A DNA stretch of 64,000 nucleotides from JAZSNL01 sp045536365 (GTDB lineage: Bacteria; Bacillota_I; Bacilli_A; ML615J-28; CAG-313), in NCBI GenBank assembly GCA_045536365.1, contig JAZSNL010000018.1, positions 62,001 through 126,000 of the forward strand. Direction: 5' to 3'. This document shows, one piece after another, positions 17,275-26,258 of the stretch. The notes beneath the pieces are model-generated. The model made no database searches. It worked only from the letters and a program-made list of their open reading frames with translations, and had not been told where the DNA came from. The translations under genes and the position numbers were made by a program. Position 1 is the first letter of the stretch; every line of letters starts with the position of its first letter.

Positions 17275-18216
17275 TTAGATATATTTATTTGTAAACTCAG
17301 TTAATTCATTTACATATTTTTCTGGTTCTACTAAATAACTTACTCCATGATCAGCACCTTTAACAATTAATAAATGTTTATCACTAACACAAGCTTCATA
17401 CATTTTAACACTCATTTCACAAGGAACAAGACCATCTTCATCTCCATGGATAAAGATAATCGGAAGTTTTGCTTTTTTAACTGATTCATAAGGAGAAAAT
17501 TCTTCTAAATTAAACTTTCCAAATAGTTTTGCTGAAAGCTTAACAATTGGATAAAAGACTTTAATAGGTAATTTCATTTCCTTCATTACCTTTTTAATAA
17601 TTGTACCTGGTTCATCAAAACCACAATCTGCAACTACGGCTTTGACATTCTTTGGTAAATCCATACTAGCAGCCATTAATACAGTAGCTGCTCCCATAGA
17701 TACACCACCGATAAATATTTTAACATCTTCACCAAAAGTTTTTACTATATGATTAACCCAAGAAACACAATCTTTACTTTCATTAATGCCAAAAGTAGTA
17801 ACGTGTCCTTCACTACCAATACTACCTCTTTGGTTAATTAGTAAAACATTATGTTTACAAGAAAAAGCTCGTTTAACTCCAGTACTTAAATCAAGTTCAG
17901 CAGATCCACGATATCCGTGAAACATTATTTCAATTGGAGCACCTTTGATATTTTCATAGTATTTTCCGGTTAAAGTTAATCCATCAAATGATTTTATACT
18001 CATTTTTGTATATTCGTAAGTTCTTACATCTTTAATATCTCTAATTATAATATCTTTATATTTAGTATAGAAACTAATATTAGGAATTTTTATTTCATCT
18101 GTAATTTCTTTTTTCTTACCTGAATAGAAAGTTATTCGATAACTAACATAACAAGTTATGAAAAAAGAAAGTAAAATAACTCCTAAAATTATTAATAAAA
18201 TATAATACCAGTCCAT
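17275..18216 (-). CDS. Membrane-anchored alpha/beta hydrolase
   Basis: This is a 313-residue protein with one N-terminal membrane helix (about 4-24), then a serine hydrolase domain. The triad is clear: nucleophile GGVSMG with Ser173, acid HGDEDG with Asp261, and ADHG with His290. An oxyanion-type HGYRGS motif lies near 100. The layout matches the YqkD/DUF-like family of membrane-tethered hydrolases found in many Bacillota. GAGGTGAT precedes the ATG. The substrate is unknown; an ester or peptide at the cell surface is possible, but the topology could place the domain on either side. Confidence 0.8.
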   Translation of the reverse strand: MDWYYILLIILGVILLSFFITCYVSYRITFYSGKKKEITDEIKIPNISFYTKYKDIIIRDIKDVRTYEYTKMSIKSFDGLTLTGKYYENIKGAPIEIMFHGYRGSAELDLSTGVKRAFSCKHNVLLINQRGSIGSEGHVTTFGINESKDCVSWVNHIVKTFGEDVKIFIGGVSMGAATVLMAASMDLPKNVKAVVADCGFDEPGTIIKKVMKEMKLPIKVFYPIVKLSAKLFGKFNLEEFSPYESVKKAKLPIIFIHGDEDGLVPCEMSVKMYEACVSDKHLLIVKGADHGVSYLVEPEKYVNELTEFTNKYI

Positions 18217-18290
18217 ATCATCACCTCATAATAAATATATCATAGATTTACAAATTTTTCAAAATGTCTGATTAAAAACTTTAAGATAAT

Positions 18291-18319
18291 TAGACATAAA
18301 TTTTAATAAGTGGTATAAT
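18291..18319 (+). promoter_or_regulatory. Promoter of the dehydrogenase/chromate transporter operon
   Basis: TAGACA (18291-18296), 17-bp spacer, TATAAT (18314-18319) preceded by TGG. The gene starts 34 bp further on. Confidence 0.65.
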
Positions 18320-18353
18320 ATATTAAATAATATATAAAAAAAGGAGAACCTAT

Positions 18354-19127
18354 ATGAAAACAACTCTAATAACAGGAGCAGCTAGTGGACTAGGAAAGGA
18401 GTTTGCGGTAATATATGCAAAGAATCAAAATAACTTATTACTAGTTGATATTGATATAGAAGGATTAAATAAAACAAAAGAAGAAATTGAAACAAATTAT
18501 CAAGTTACATGTGATATTATTCAAGCTGATTTATCTAATAAAGAAGAATTAAAAAAAGTATATGAATATACAAAATCAAAAGAATACTTTGTTAATAATC
18601 TAGTTAACAGTGCTGGATTTGGTGACCGTTGTGATTTTAAGGATATGGATATTGATAAACAAATGAAAATGACAGATGTTGATTGTAATAGTTTATTATA
18701 TTTTACAAGAGTATTCTTAGATGATATGTTAAAAAATGATGAAGGACATATTATTAATATTGCTTCTATTGCTGGATTTTTACCAGGACCTTATATGTGT
18801 ACATACCATGCTTGTAAAGCTTATGTATTATTATTAGGAGAAGCCATATCATATGAATTAAGAAAAACAAATGTTAAGTTATTAACTTTATGTCCAGGAC
18901 CATTTTTATCTAATTTTGTTATTAAAGCTCATAATGATTATACATTTGAAAAAATCAAACCTATTTCAGCAAAACAAGTTGCTGAATTCGGTTATAAAAA
19001 ATCAATGAAAGGTAAAAACTTAGCTATCGTAGGATTTAAAAATAAATTAACTATTTTTGCAACAAGATTTGCACCTCGTTCATTCGTAACTAAATCTAGT
19101 GCAAAAACAATGAAGAAAGAAAAATAA
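18354..19127 (+). CDS. Short-chain dehydrogenase/reductase (SDR)
   Basis: This is a 257-residue classical SDR. The cofactor-binding glycine motif TGAASGLG is at 7-14, NSAGFG (the NAG motif position) near 84, the catalytic serine in NIASIAG near 138, and Tyr151/Lys155 in YHACK. PGP follows after the active site. An NAD(P)-dependent oxidoreductase for a lipid or other hydrophobic substrate is plausible. AAGGAG lies before the ATG. It is separated by a single base from the transporter genes, so it is their operon leader; no functional link is evident. Confidence 0.85.
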   Translation: MKTTLITGAASGLGKEFAVIYAKNQNNLLLVDIDIEGLNKTKEEIETNYQVTCDIIQADLSNKEELKKVYEYTKSKEYFVNNLVNSAGFGDRCDFKDMDIDKQMKMTDVDCNSLLYFTRVFLDDMLKNDEGHIINIASIAGFLPGPYMCTYHACKAYVLLLGEAISYELRKTNVKLLTLCPGPFLSNFVIKAHNDYTFEKIKPISAKQVAEFGYKKSMKGKNLAIVGFKNKLTIFATRFAPRSFVTKSSAKTMKKEK

Positions 19128-19128
19128 T

Positions 19129-19698
19129 ATGAAGGACTTATTTGAATTATTTTTTATCTTCTTTAAAGTAGGATTATTTACCTTTGGTGGAGGATTTGCA
19201 ATGATATCACAAATTAAAGATATCGTTGTTGATAAAAAGAAGTGGATCACAAATGAAGAATTATTACAAATAATAACAATAGCTGAATCAACTCCAGGAC
19301 CTATTGCGGTAAATATGGCTACTTTTATTGGATATAAAAGAAGAAAAATATTAGGAAGTGTTTTTTCAACACTAGGTGTTATATTACCATCATTTATTAT
19401 TATCTTTATTATATCTATTTTCTTAGAAGGATTTATGGAATATAAAGTAGTACAATATGCTTTTATTGGTATAAATGCTGCTGTTGCATTTTTGATTATT
19501 AAAATGGGAATTACATTATTTAAAACAATTGAAAGAAAAATTGTACCTATTTTGGTATTTGTTATTACTTTAATATTAGTAGTAGTATTTAATATATTAT
19601 CAATAACATTTTCATCTATCTATTTTATCTTAATTTCAGGTATTATAGGAATAATATATTATTCTATAACAATGAAGAAAATGGAGGGTGAAGAATGA
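19129..19698 (+). CDS. chrA: Chromate transporter half-protein (CHR family), first subunit
   Basis: This 189-residue membrane protein equals one half of a full-length ChrA. The hallmarks are FKVGLFTFGGGFAMI near the start and ESTPGPIAVNMATFIGYK (PGP motif) near 54-70, followed by about five hydrophobic helices. Short CHR proteins act in pairs, and the second half follows with a 4-bp overlap. The family exports chromate in some bacteria; in gut or anaerobic Bacillota the physiological anion is unclear. Confidence 0.85.
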   Translation: MKDLFELFFIFFKVGLFTFGGGFAMISQIKDIVVDKKKWITNEELLQIITIAESTPGPIAVNMATFIGYKRRKILGSVFSTLGVILPSFIIIFIISIFLEGFMEYKVVQYAFIGINAAVAFLIIKMGITLFKTIERKIVPILVFVITLILVVVFNILSITFSSIYFILISGIIGIIYYSITMKKMEGEE

Positions 19699-20273
19699 TA
19701 TATTTATACTTATTTTTAGAATTTCTTAAAATAGGATTATTTACAATAGGAGGAGGATATGCGATGATTCCCCTTATTAAAGAAACTGTTTTAAATTATT
19801 CATGGTTAACAGAAGAAGAGTTTACTAATTTAATAGGTATTTGTGAATCTACTCCTGGTCCTATTGCAATAAACATGGCAACATATGTTGGATCAACACA
19901 AGGTGGATTACTTGGTAGTTTAGTTTCAACACTAGGTGTTGTATTACCATCATTTATTATTATTATTTTAATAGCAGCTGTTTTTCATAAATTTACTAGT
20001 AATAAATATTTTAAAAACTTTATTAAAGGTGTAGGACCTGCTATTACTGCTCTTATTTTAAGTACTGGTGTACTTATGTTTATTAAATGTATTGGCGTTA
20101 ATGTTACAAATATGAGTATAAATCTTGATATGGTTTCTATTATAATATTAGGAATTATAATAGTCCTATATTTTATAGTAACAAAAATATTAAAAAAGAA
20201 AATATCAACAATATTACTAATTCTTATATCTGCTTTTTTAGGTATAGGATTTGGATATTTACTAATAGGATAA
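19695..20273 (+). CDS. chrA: Chromate transporter half-protein (CHR family), second subunit
   Basis: This 192-residue protein is a paralogue of the preceding gene, with FLKIGLFTIGGGYAMIPLIK and ESTPGPIAINMATYVGS at matching positions. The ATG overlaps the previous stop (ATGA) and GAGGGTG provides the ribosome site. The pair probably forms an antiparallel heterodimer as proposed for split CHR transporters. The last helices end close to the C-terminus with no extra domain. Confidence 0.85.
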   Translation: MIYLYLFLEFLKIGLFTIGGGYAMIPLIKETVLNYSWLTEEEFTNLIGICESTPGPIAINMATYVGSTQGGLLGSLVSTLGVVLPSFIIIILIAAVFHKFTSNKYFKNFIKGVGPAITALILSTGVLMFIKCIGVNVTNMSINLDMVSIIILGIIIVLYFIVTKILKKKISTILLILISAFLGIGFGYLLIG

Positions 20274-20308
20274 ATTAAAAAAAATTAGGAATTTAATAAG
20301 GAGTTAAT

Positions 20309-21370
20309 ATGTTAAAAGCAATTAATTTTATTAAAAAAAGCATAAATACCCCATTTACTAAACAAGTAAGAGTATATGGATGGCAAAATGAATATGATTA
20401 TCAATTAACATCAAGTATTAGCAAATACTTATTTGAAGATTTCATTGTTATAGAAAACCTAGCTGAATTAACAAATGAAAATAGACCAGGTAATAAAAAA
20501 CAAAAGTTCTATGTAACAGTACATGACACTGGGGATGCTGATCCACTACATACCGCAAAATTTTGGTCTGATACAGTAAAAAATGAATATTGGGAACAAG
20601 GTAAATACGCTTGTAGTTATCAATATGTAGTAGGAAACGATGGAACTTATCATCAAATTCCTGATGATGAAGTTGCATGGCATGCAGGTGATACAACAAA
20701 ATATGATTATAAATTATATCCAACTAATGTTGAAGGAACTAATGAACATCCTATTATTACGATTAGTGAAGATGGATACTTTGAAATTGATCATATTAAA
20801 TCAAATATTTTAGCTCCACGAGTATATAAAGAAGAAGAAGGTATTGTAGTTGATAGACTTGCAACAACTAGCGATATGAATGATCAAAGCATCTTATGCA
20901 AATTAATAGATGGTAAATATTATCTAGGAGAAGTGTATTTTAATTCTACTTATATGCTAATTGCTAATCGTGGTGGAAATAATAATTCTATTGGGATTGA
21001 ATCATGTATTAATGAAGGAACTGATATTTATTTAACATGGCAAAAAACAGCTAAACTTGTTGCAAATCTTCTTTATAATAATAATTTAACATTTGACGAT
21101 GTTAAACAACATCATTATTATAGTGGTAAAAATTGTCCACAAACAATGAGAATGAATAATATGTGGAATCATTTTATGGACCTTGTTAAAATAGAATATG
21201 AAGCAATTGAATTATTAAAAGAAGGATATTCATTTAAATTAATATCAAATTCTAATCATTTACAGGAAAATGGAAGAATTGATATATTAAAAAATGAAGA
21301 AGTAGAATATAAAATAGAAATAAAAAAAGATGATAAAATTGAAATTTTATCATTTAAAACAATAATTTAA
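20309..21370 (+). CDS. N-acetylmuramoyl-L-alanine amidase (Amidase_2/PGRP fold)
   Basis: This is a 353-residue peptidoglycan amidase. The zinc site is seen as FYVTVHDTGD (His72), VAWHAGD, and a late KQHHYYSGKNCPQ (second histidine and cysteine ligands near 267-274). NSIGIESCIN is the conserved strand in between. A ~70-residue insertion (about 135-205) separates the two halves. No signal peptide or membrane helix is visible, so export would need lysis or a non-classical route; prophage-type amidases also lack signals, but no phage genes are near. AAGGAG lies 7 nt before the ATG. Confidence 0.85.
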   Translation: MLKAINFIKKSINTPFTKQVRVYGWQNEYDYQLTSSISKYLFEDFIVIENLAELTNENRPGNKKQKFYVTVHDTGDADPLHTAKFWSDTVKNEYWEQGKYACSYQYVVGNDGTYHQIPDDEVAWHAGDTTKYDYKLYPTNVEGTNEHPIITISEDGYFEIDHIKSNILAPRVYKEEEGIVVDRLATTSDMNDQSILCKLIDGKYYLGEVYFNSTYMLIANRGGNNNSIGIESCINEGTDIYLTWQKTAKLVANLLYNNNLTFDDVKQHHYYSGKNCPQTMRMNNMWNHFMDLVKIEYEAIELLKEGYSFKLISNSNHLQENGRIDILKNEEVEYKIEIKKDDKIEILSFKTII

Positions 21371-21381
21371 TAATTAAAATA

Positions 21382-21390
21382 TGATATAAT
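21382..21390 (+). promoter_or_regulatory. Extended -10 promoter of the acyltransferase gene
   Basis: TGATATAAT at 21382-21390, 24 bp before the ATG. There is no good -35; the TGn extension probably compensates. Confidence 0.5.
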
Positions 21391-21414
21391 AAATATAAAG
21401 AAAGGTATGATAGT

Positions 21415-22905
21415 ATGAAAAAAAGAAATCTATTTGAAATATTTCTTAATATTTTATCAGATAAAGATAAAGAATTAATTCATAAATATTTTAATGACTT
21501 TGATTCTTTATGTTCACTTGGTAAAACAGATAAACAAAAAATGAAAAAATCATTTGAAGAAGCTATCATGCTTTATTATAATAATGATTTATCAACTGAA
21601 GAAATACTAGACTTATTAGCTTTGAAAAACCTAGGAGGATTTTATTCAAGACCAGCTCAAAGTTGGTTTAGATTAGATGATGCTGCAAAAATATATCCAG
21701 TTTCAATGAGACATGGAGAAATGAGTGTATTTAGATTATCTGTTACACTAAAAAAAGAAGTAATTCCTGAATTACTTCAAATGGCTTTAACTTTTACAAT
21801 TAAAAGATTCCCAGCTTTTGCAACAACGCTAAAAAGAGGTTTTTTCTGGCATTATTTAGATTCTACTAAAAGATGCTTTGTTATTCAAAAAGAAGATGAT
21901 GTTCCTTGTCAATCATTAAAAGTATCAGAAAGTGGTTCACAATCATTTAGAGTATTATATTATAATAACCGTATAAGTGTAGAATTTTTCCATGTATTAA
22001 CAGATGGATCAGGAGCATTAGAATTTGTTAAATCATTAATAAATGAATATCTTCGTTTAACAGGAGTAATAATTAAAGATCAAAATAATATTATTAATAT
22101 TAATGATAATCCTGATAGTGAAGAATATGCAAATGAATTTAGAAGAGTTGAAAAAATACCTGATTCATCAGGATTAATTAATAAAATAGCTAATCAAATG
22201 ACAGGAGAATTATCAAGAATAAGTCCTTGTCGTATTCTTCATTTTAAAATGAATCCACAAAAATTAAAAGAAGTTGCAAGAGGATATAATTTAACTATAA
22301 CAGCTTATATTTTATCTTTAATGTTTATTGCTTGTAAAAATGCAACTGAAAACTATGAAGGTGAATTTTCAATTCAAGTACCAGTTAATATGCGTAAATT
22401 TTATAAATCAAAAACATTAAGAAATTTCTCAATGTATTGTGGTATAAGATTACCTATTAATCAAATAAATGACTTAAATTCAATTAAAGATGAAGTAGTT
22501 GAACAATTAAAACAAAAATCAACAAAAGAAGAAATGCATAAAATGGCATATTCAACAAAGAAATTAATTAAAAGTATTGGTTTTATTCCTTTAATAATAA
22601 AACAACCTATTGCAAAATTCATTTCCGGTATCGTTGGAGAACATGCATTTACATCAACACTATCTAATTTAGGAGTAATTGAATTATCAGATGAATTTAA
22701 AGAATATATTCAAGATATGGAATTTACTTTAAATACATCAACAATTAATCGTGCAAGCTGTGGATTAATAACATATAATGATGTAACTACATTATCTATT
22801 ACAAAGAAAACAAAAGATCCATCATTTGAAAATAAATTATATGAATTATTATTAAAAGATGGAATTGAATTAATAGTTGAAGGAAGTGAAATATATGAAG
22901 GTTAA
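21415..22905 (+). CDS. Alcohol acetyltransferase / condensation-domain-like acyltransferase
   Basis: This is a 496-residue protein of the BAHD/condensation/PapA5-type fold. The acyltransfer motif HxxxDG is present as HVLTDG at 193-198. A late NLG segment (STLSNLGVIEL near 419) fits the second half of the fold. The N-terminal ~75 residues are helical and unassigned. Members in Bacillota are annotated as alcohol acetyltransferases; an acyl-CoA:alcohol or lipid transfer is the likely activity. The following small membrane protein overlaps it by 11 bp and probably anchors or assists it. Confidence 0.65.
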   Translation: MKKRNLFEIFLNILSDKDKELIHKYFNDFDSLCSLGKTDKQKMKKSFEEAIMLYYNNDLSTEEILDLLALKNLGGFYSRPAQSWFRLDDAAKIYPVSMRHGEMSVFRLSVTLKKEVIPELLQMALTFTIKRFPAFATTLKRGFFWHYLDSTKRCFVIQKEDDVPCQSLKVSESGSQSFRVLYYNNRISVEFFHVLTDGSGALEFVKSLINEYLRLTGVIIKDQNNIININDNPDSEEYANEFRRVEKIPDSSGLINKIANQMTGELSRISPCRILHFKMNPQKLKEVARGYNLTITAYILSLMFIACKNATENYEGEFSIQVPVNMRKFYKSKTLRNFSMYCGIRLPINQINDLNSIKDEVVEQLKQKSTKEEMHKMAYSTKKLIKSIGFIPLIIKQPIAKFISGIVGEHAFTSTLSNLGVIELSDEFKEYIQDMEFTLNTSTINRASCGLITYNDVTTLSITKKTKDPSFENKLYELLLKDGIELIVEGSEIYEG

Positions 22906-23470
22906 TATTACATATCCTCAAGTATTAAAGAAACACCGTAGTAGAAGAAGATTACTAGATATTTTAAAATGGCCATTTATACTTGCTGGAATAGCTTGTA
23001 TCATAGTTAATATTTGTGTTGGTGGTAAATTATGGAGTGTTATTGCTGTTGTAGGATTAAGAATGATTTGGAAACTTTGTTTTGATTTAGATTTAGTTGA
23101 ATATAACCGAATAAGTCAATTCATTAAAGCATCCATTTATGCATGTATTATTATTGCGTTAATCCATTTATTGATAACACCTATATGGGCACTTGGAATA
23201 ATTTCTTCGCTAGGATATGGTAGTTTGGTAATATCTGGTATCTTGTTTTTAACAGACATTAAAAGACAAAAACAAAATATGTTACCAATGTTTTCCTTTA
23301 TTGTTATTGCAATAATAGGTAGTGCAATCGGCTTTATGTTCAGTAATGAATCTGATTTATGGACTGTTATTGTTTTATGTTCTATATCAGTAGTATTATT
23401 CTTTGTATGTATTTTTGTTTTAAGATTAGATTTTATAAGAAGTATTAAAAAAAGATTTCATATTCGATAA
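22895..23470 (+). CDS. DUF6320-like membrane protein, partner of the acyltransferase
   Basis: This is a 191-residue protein with about six membrane helices. KWPFILAGIACIIVNICVGG and DLVEYNRISQF are recognisable from the DUF6320 family, often found beside alcohol acetyltransferases. The zinc-ribbon start that longer relatives carry is absent here. ATG 22895 is used; the upstream TTG extension lies inside the previous gene. Role unknown; a membrane platform for the acyltransferase is an inference. Confidence 0.55.
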   Translation: MKVNITYPQVLKKHRSRRRLLDILKWPFILAGIACIIVNICVGGKLWSVIAVVGLRMIWKLCFDLDLVEYNRISQFIKASIYACIIIALIHLLITPIWALGIISSLGYGSLVISGILFLTDIKRQKQNMLPMFSFIVIAIIGSAIGFMFSNESDLWTVIVLCSISVVLFFVCIFVLRLDFIRSIKKRFHIR

Positions 23471-23496
23471 TTCTCTTACTGATAGATAAAATTCTA

Positions 23497-23525
23497 GTGA
23501 CAATAATATATTAAATAGATATAAT
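23497..23525 (+). promoter_or_regulatory. Promoter of the 23548 lipoprotein
   Basis: GTGACA (23497-23502), 17-bp spacer, TATAAT (23520-23525). The ATG at 23548 has AAGGAGGG before it. Confidence 0.6.
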
Positions 23526-23547
23526 ATAATTATCCAAGGAGGGTAAT

Positions 23548-24270
23548 ATGAAAAAAATATTTGTTTTATTTATAATGATTTTAACAACACTTTTAATATC
23601 ATGTGATTATGTACCTAGAATGAAATTAAGTGAATTATATGAATGGGATGATAATTTAGATATTTCACAAATTGAAAAAGTAAGTTGGGAAGTTGTTCCT
23701 TGTTGTTTTATGCCGGGACATTTATTACCAATTGAATATTCAAATGATATAAATGATATTCAAACTGTACTTGATTTACTAAATGAAAAAGTTGTAAGTG
23801 AAAAAGATATTCAAGATCGTGAGCAAATGGAAGATGCAACTAAAATAGGTCATTATTCAATCTTTTTAAAAACAGGAGAAAAATATGAAATTATTATTTC
23901 TATGGGTATGATTATAATTGAAGAAGATGGGGAATATGAAATTTATTATTTCGAAGGATCTACTAAGAAGTTTGAAAATCCATATTTATCTGCTAATAAA
24001 ATTCAATTACATGGTTCTGAAGATTATACTGTTTATACCAATACAGAAGAACCTGTTGAACTTGGTACTTTTGAAAATTTAGATAAATATGAATTTAGAA
24101 TATTAGAAAATCAAGATTTAGAAAATAACGCAAAAATATACATTGAAGGTTCATTAGGAATCTATTGGTATATTATTTCTGAAAAAGTATTTTATTATAA
24201 AAATAATTTTTATGAACTAGTAGGAGAAAATGATTTTAGTGAAATACTTGCGTTATATGAAGAAAAATAA
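23548..24270 (+). CDS. Lipoprotein of unknown function
   Basis: This is a 240-residue protein with a lipoprotein signal: MKKIF, a hydrophobic core, then lipobox LISC with Cys at about 19. The mature part is acidic (many Asp, Glu) and contains SWEVVPCCFMPGH with a Cys-Cys pair near 55. It is a single-gene transcript with its own promoter and terminator. No known domain recognised. Confidence 0.6.
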   Translation: MKKIFVLFIMILTTLLISCDYVPRMKLSELYEWDDNLDISQIEKVSWEVVPCCFMPGHLLPIEYSNDINDIQTVLDLLNEKVVSEKDIQDREQMEDATKIGHYSIFLKTGEKYEIIISMGMIIIEEDGEYEIYYFEGSTKKFENPYLSANKIQLHGSEDYTVYTNTEEPVELGTFENLDKYEFRILENQDLENNAKIYIEGSLGIYWYIISEKVFYYKNNFYELVGENDFSEILALYEEK

Positions 24271-24298
24271 AAAAGGAACAAATGTTCCTTTTTTTTAT
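24268..24298. terminator. Bidirectional terminator between lipoprotein and antiporter genes
   Basis: An 11-bp stem with flanking A run and T run between two convergent genes; it can work in both directions. Confidence 0.8.
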
Positions 24299-25269
24299 TG
24301 AAAATCTCTAATTATAATGAATGCAAGATATCCAGCATATAGTAATAAGAAAATAATACCTTGCCATTTTTTAAATTTAGGACTTAACTTAGAGAAAATT
24401 AATACTAATAAACCAGATCCTAATAAAACGATTAAATCAAATAAAGCCTTATTAATACCTACCCCCATATCAGTTGAAATTTGTAATTGAGAAATAGTAG
24501 AAGAAGTTCCTAGAATAAATAAAATATTAAATATATTAGAACCAATTACATTACCAATCGCAATATCATTTTCTTTCTTTATTGAAGCAACAACACTAGT
24601 AACAAGCTCAGGTAATGATGTTCCTACCGCAACGATAGTTAAACCAACTAAAGCTTCACTCATTCCACAGGCTAATGCGATAGCTTTTGCACTATCAACA
24701 ACTAAATCTCCACCAAAAATAATAGCAGCTAAACCTACAATAGTAAGAATAATACTAATAATAATTTTTTTCTTTGTGATAACTTCAACATTCTCTTCTT
24801 CTTGTTGATTAGATTTTTTTGCACGATAAATTAATGAAACAATATAACTTACAAATAGTAATAATAAAACAATAGATTCAACTAAATCTAATTTATAAGG
24901 AGTAATAATAAATCCAAATAATAACATTAATCCATATATTCCAAACATAATAGGAATATCATATTTTCTCATTGATTCATCAAAAACAAGAGGAATAAAT
25001 AAAGATGCAGCACCTAAAATCAAGAAAGTATTAAATATATTTGATCCTACAACATTACCAAAACTTAAATCATTACTACCTACTAAAGAAGCGTTTAAAC
25101 TAACTGATAATTCTGGAGCACTTGTTCCCATAGAAACTAATGTTAAACCAATAATTAAAGTAGGGATTTTTAATGCTTTTGCAATTTTACTTGCACCATC
25201 AACGAAGAAATCAGCCCCTTTAATTAATAAAGCCATACCAACAATTAACCATAACCAATCTAAAAACAT
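24295..25269 (-). CDS. CaCA-family cation antiporter (YrbG-like Ca2+/Na+ type)
   Basis: This is a 324-residue membrane protein built from two homologous halves, each with the alpha-repeat ion motif: first GLTLVSMGTSAPEL, second GLTIVAVGTSLPEL. About ten membrane helices fit the family. The start at 25269 is chosen because AAAAGGAG lies just upstream; a longer frame reaches back into the riboswitch terminator and would be untranslated. The family exchanges Ca2+ for Na+ or H+, but the leader looks like a Mn2+-sensing riboswitch, so manganese export is a reasonable alternative. Confidence 0.85.
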   Translation of the reverse strand: MFLDWLWLIVGMALLIKGADFFVDGASKIAKALKIPTLIIGLTLVSMGTSAPELSVSLNASLVGSNDLSFGNVVGSNIFNTFLILGAASLFIPLVFDESMRKYDIPIMFGIYGLMLLFGFIITPYKLDLVESIVLLLLFVSYIVSLIYRAKKSNQQEEENVEVITKKKIIISIILTIVGLAAIIFGGDLVVDSAKAIALACGMSEALVGLTIVAVGTSLPELVTSVVASIKKENDIAIGNVIGSNIFNILFILGTSSTISQLQISTDMGVGINKALFDLIVLLGSGLLVLIFSKLSPKFKKWQGIIFLLLYAGYLAFIIIRDFQ

Positions 25270-25293
25270 ATAATCATCTCCTTTTAATTTCAA

Positions 25294-25416
25294 TAAAAAA
25301 GAGACCTTTATCCTTATAGGATAAAAGTCTCGAAATTTCAAATGCGTCCGAGTGAAAACACTGTATTGACGAACAACATTCCATTTTGATAAATGGTTTC
25401 TACTCCCTTTTGAATC
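25294..25416 (-). promoter_or_regulatory. Probable yybP-ykoY (Mn2+) riboswitch with intrinsic terminator
   Basis: Read on the minus strand, the aptamer runs from 25416 to 25333. A closing stem pairs TTCAAA with TTTGAA. It encloses AGGGAGTAG (the conserved first loop), a 6-bp hairpin, then CGTCAATAC-AGTG-TTTT-CACT and CGGACGCA, the arrangement I recall for RF00080. A 13-bp terminator hairpin (25331-25319 with 25313-25301) and six Ts follow directly. In this class Mn2+ binding prevents termination and turns on exporters. Class assignment is from memory of the consensus, not a search. Confidence 0.65.
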
Positions 25417-25422
25417 ATTATA

Positions 25423-25451
25423 ATTATACTCTTTTCACTGAATTTTTACAA
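25423..25451 (-). promoter_or_regulatory. Promoter of the riboswitch-antiporter transcript
   Basis: On the minus strand TTGTAA (25451-25446), 17-bp spacer, TATAAT (25428-25423), placing the RNA start at the foot of the aptamer. Confidence 0.75.
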
Positions 25452-25523
25452 CCAAAAAAATAATAAAATTAACTGACTGAATTAATTTATTATGTTATAA
25501 TATTTATATAGAAGGTGATGAAT

Positions 25524-26249
25524 ATGCTAGCAACAATTGTTAATTCACTTGCAGTAATATTAGGTGGTATTATAGGATTAATATTTAAAAAGTGGATAAA
25601 AAAAGAATACTGTGATCGAGTATTAAAAGTTATAGGAATATCAATTTTAGTAATTTCCATTGTTGGTATTGTTAAAGCAATGATTAGTATTAATGATACT
25701 CATGAAATGAGTTCTCACTATGAGTTATTACTAATAGTATGTGTTGCAGTAGGTACTTTAATAGGAGAAGTATTAAAATTAGATGATCATATTAATCATT
25801 TAGTTAATAAAATAGAAAGTAAATTTAATAAAAAAACAGATATAGAAGCTACTTTTTCAAAAGGTTTCATTAGTGCAAGCTTAGTTGCATGCGTTGGTGC
25901 AATGGCAATTGTAGGTTCAATTAATGCCTCACTTGGTGACCCTAGTATGCTATATTTGAAATCAATTATTGACTTTGTAACAATGATTTTCCTTTCCGCA
26001 ACTCTTGGATATGGAGTTTTATTTTCATCAATATCAGTATTTATTTACCAAGGAGTAATTACTATCTTAGGATATTTTTTAGGTAACTTTATAAGTGAAG
26101 AATTTACTCTTGCGTTTACAGCACTTGGTTATACTTTAATGTTAGGTATTGCGTTTAATTTTATTGCGGATACAAAAATAAAAATAGCTAATACATTACC
26201 ATCAATAATCTTATTAATATTATATTTTGTTATAAAAAGTTTTATATAG
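25524..26249 (+). CDS. DUF554 membrane protein (YdfK/YqgA family)
   Basis: This is a 241-residue membrane protein. MLATIVNSLAVILGGIIGL at the start and the central GFISASLVACVGAMAIVGS (glycine-rich, ion-channel-like) are diagnostic of DUF554. About seven helices. Start 25524 has GAAGGTG 6 nt before it; two upstream in-frame starts lie within that site. Function of the family is unknown. It is followed 9 bp later by a flavin-binding protein. Confidence 0.8.
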   Translation: MLATIVNSLAVILGGIIGLIFKKWIKKEYCDRVLKVIGISILVISIVGIVKAMISINDTHEMSSHYELLLIVCVAVGTLIGEVLKLDDHINHLVNKIESKFNKKTDIEATFSKGFISASLVACVGAMAIVGSINASLGDPSMLYLKSIIDFVTMIFLSATLGYGVLFSSISVFIYQGVITILGYFLGNFISEEFTLAFTALGYTLMLGIAFNFIADTKIKIANTLPSIILLILYFVIKSFI

Positions 26250-26258
26250 AGGTGAATT

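Noticed and set aside
20309..21370. Prophage lysis module around the amidase
   Set aside because: Neighbours are transport and acyltransferase genes; no holin, tail or capsid genes are present.
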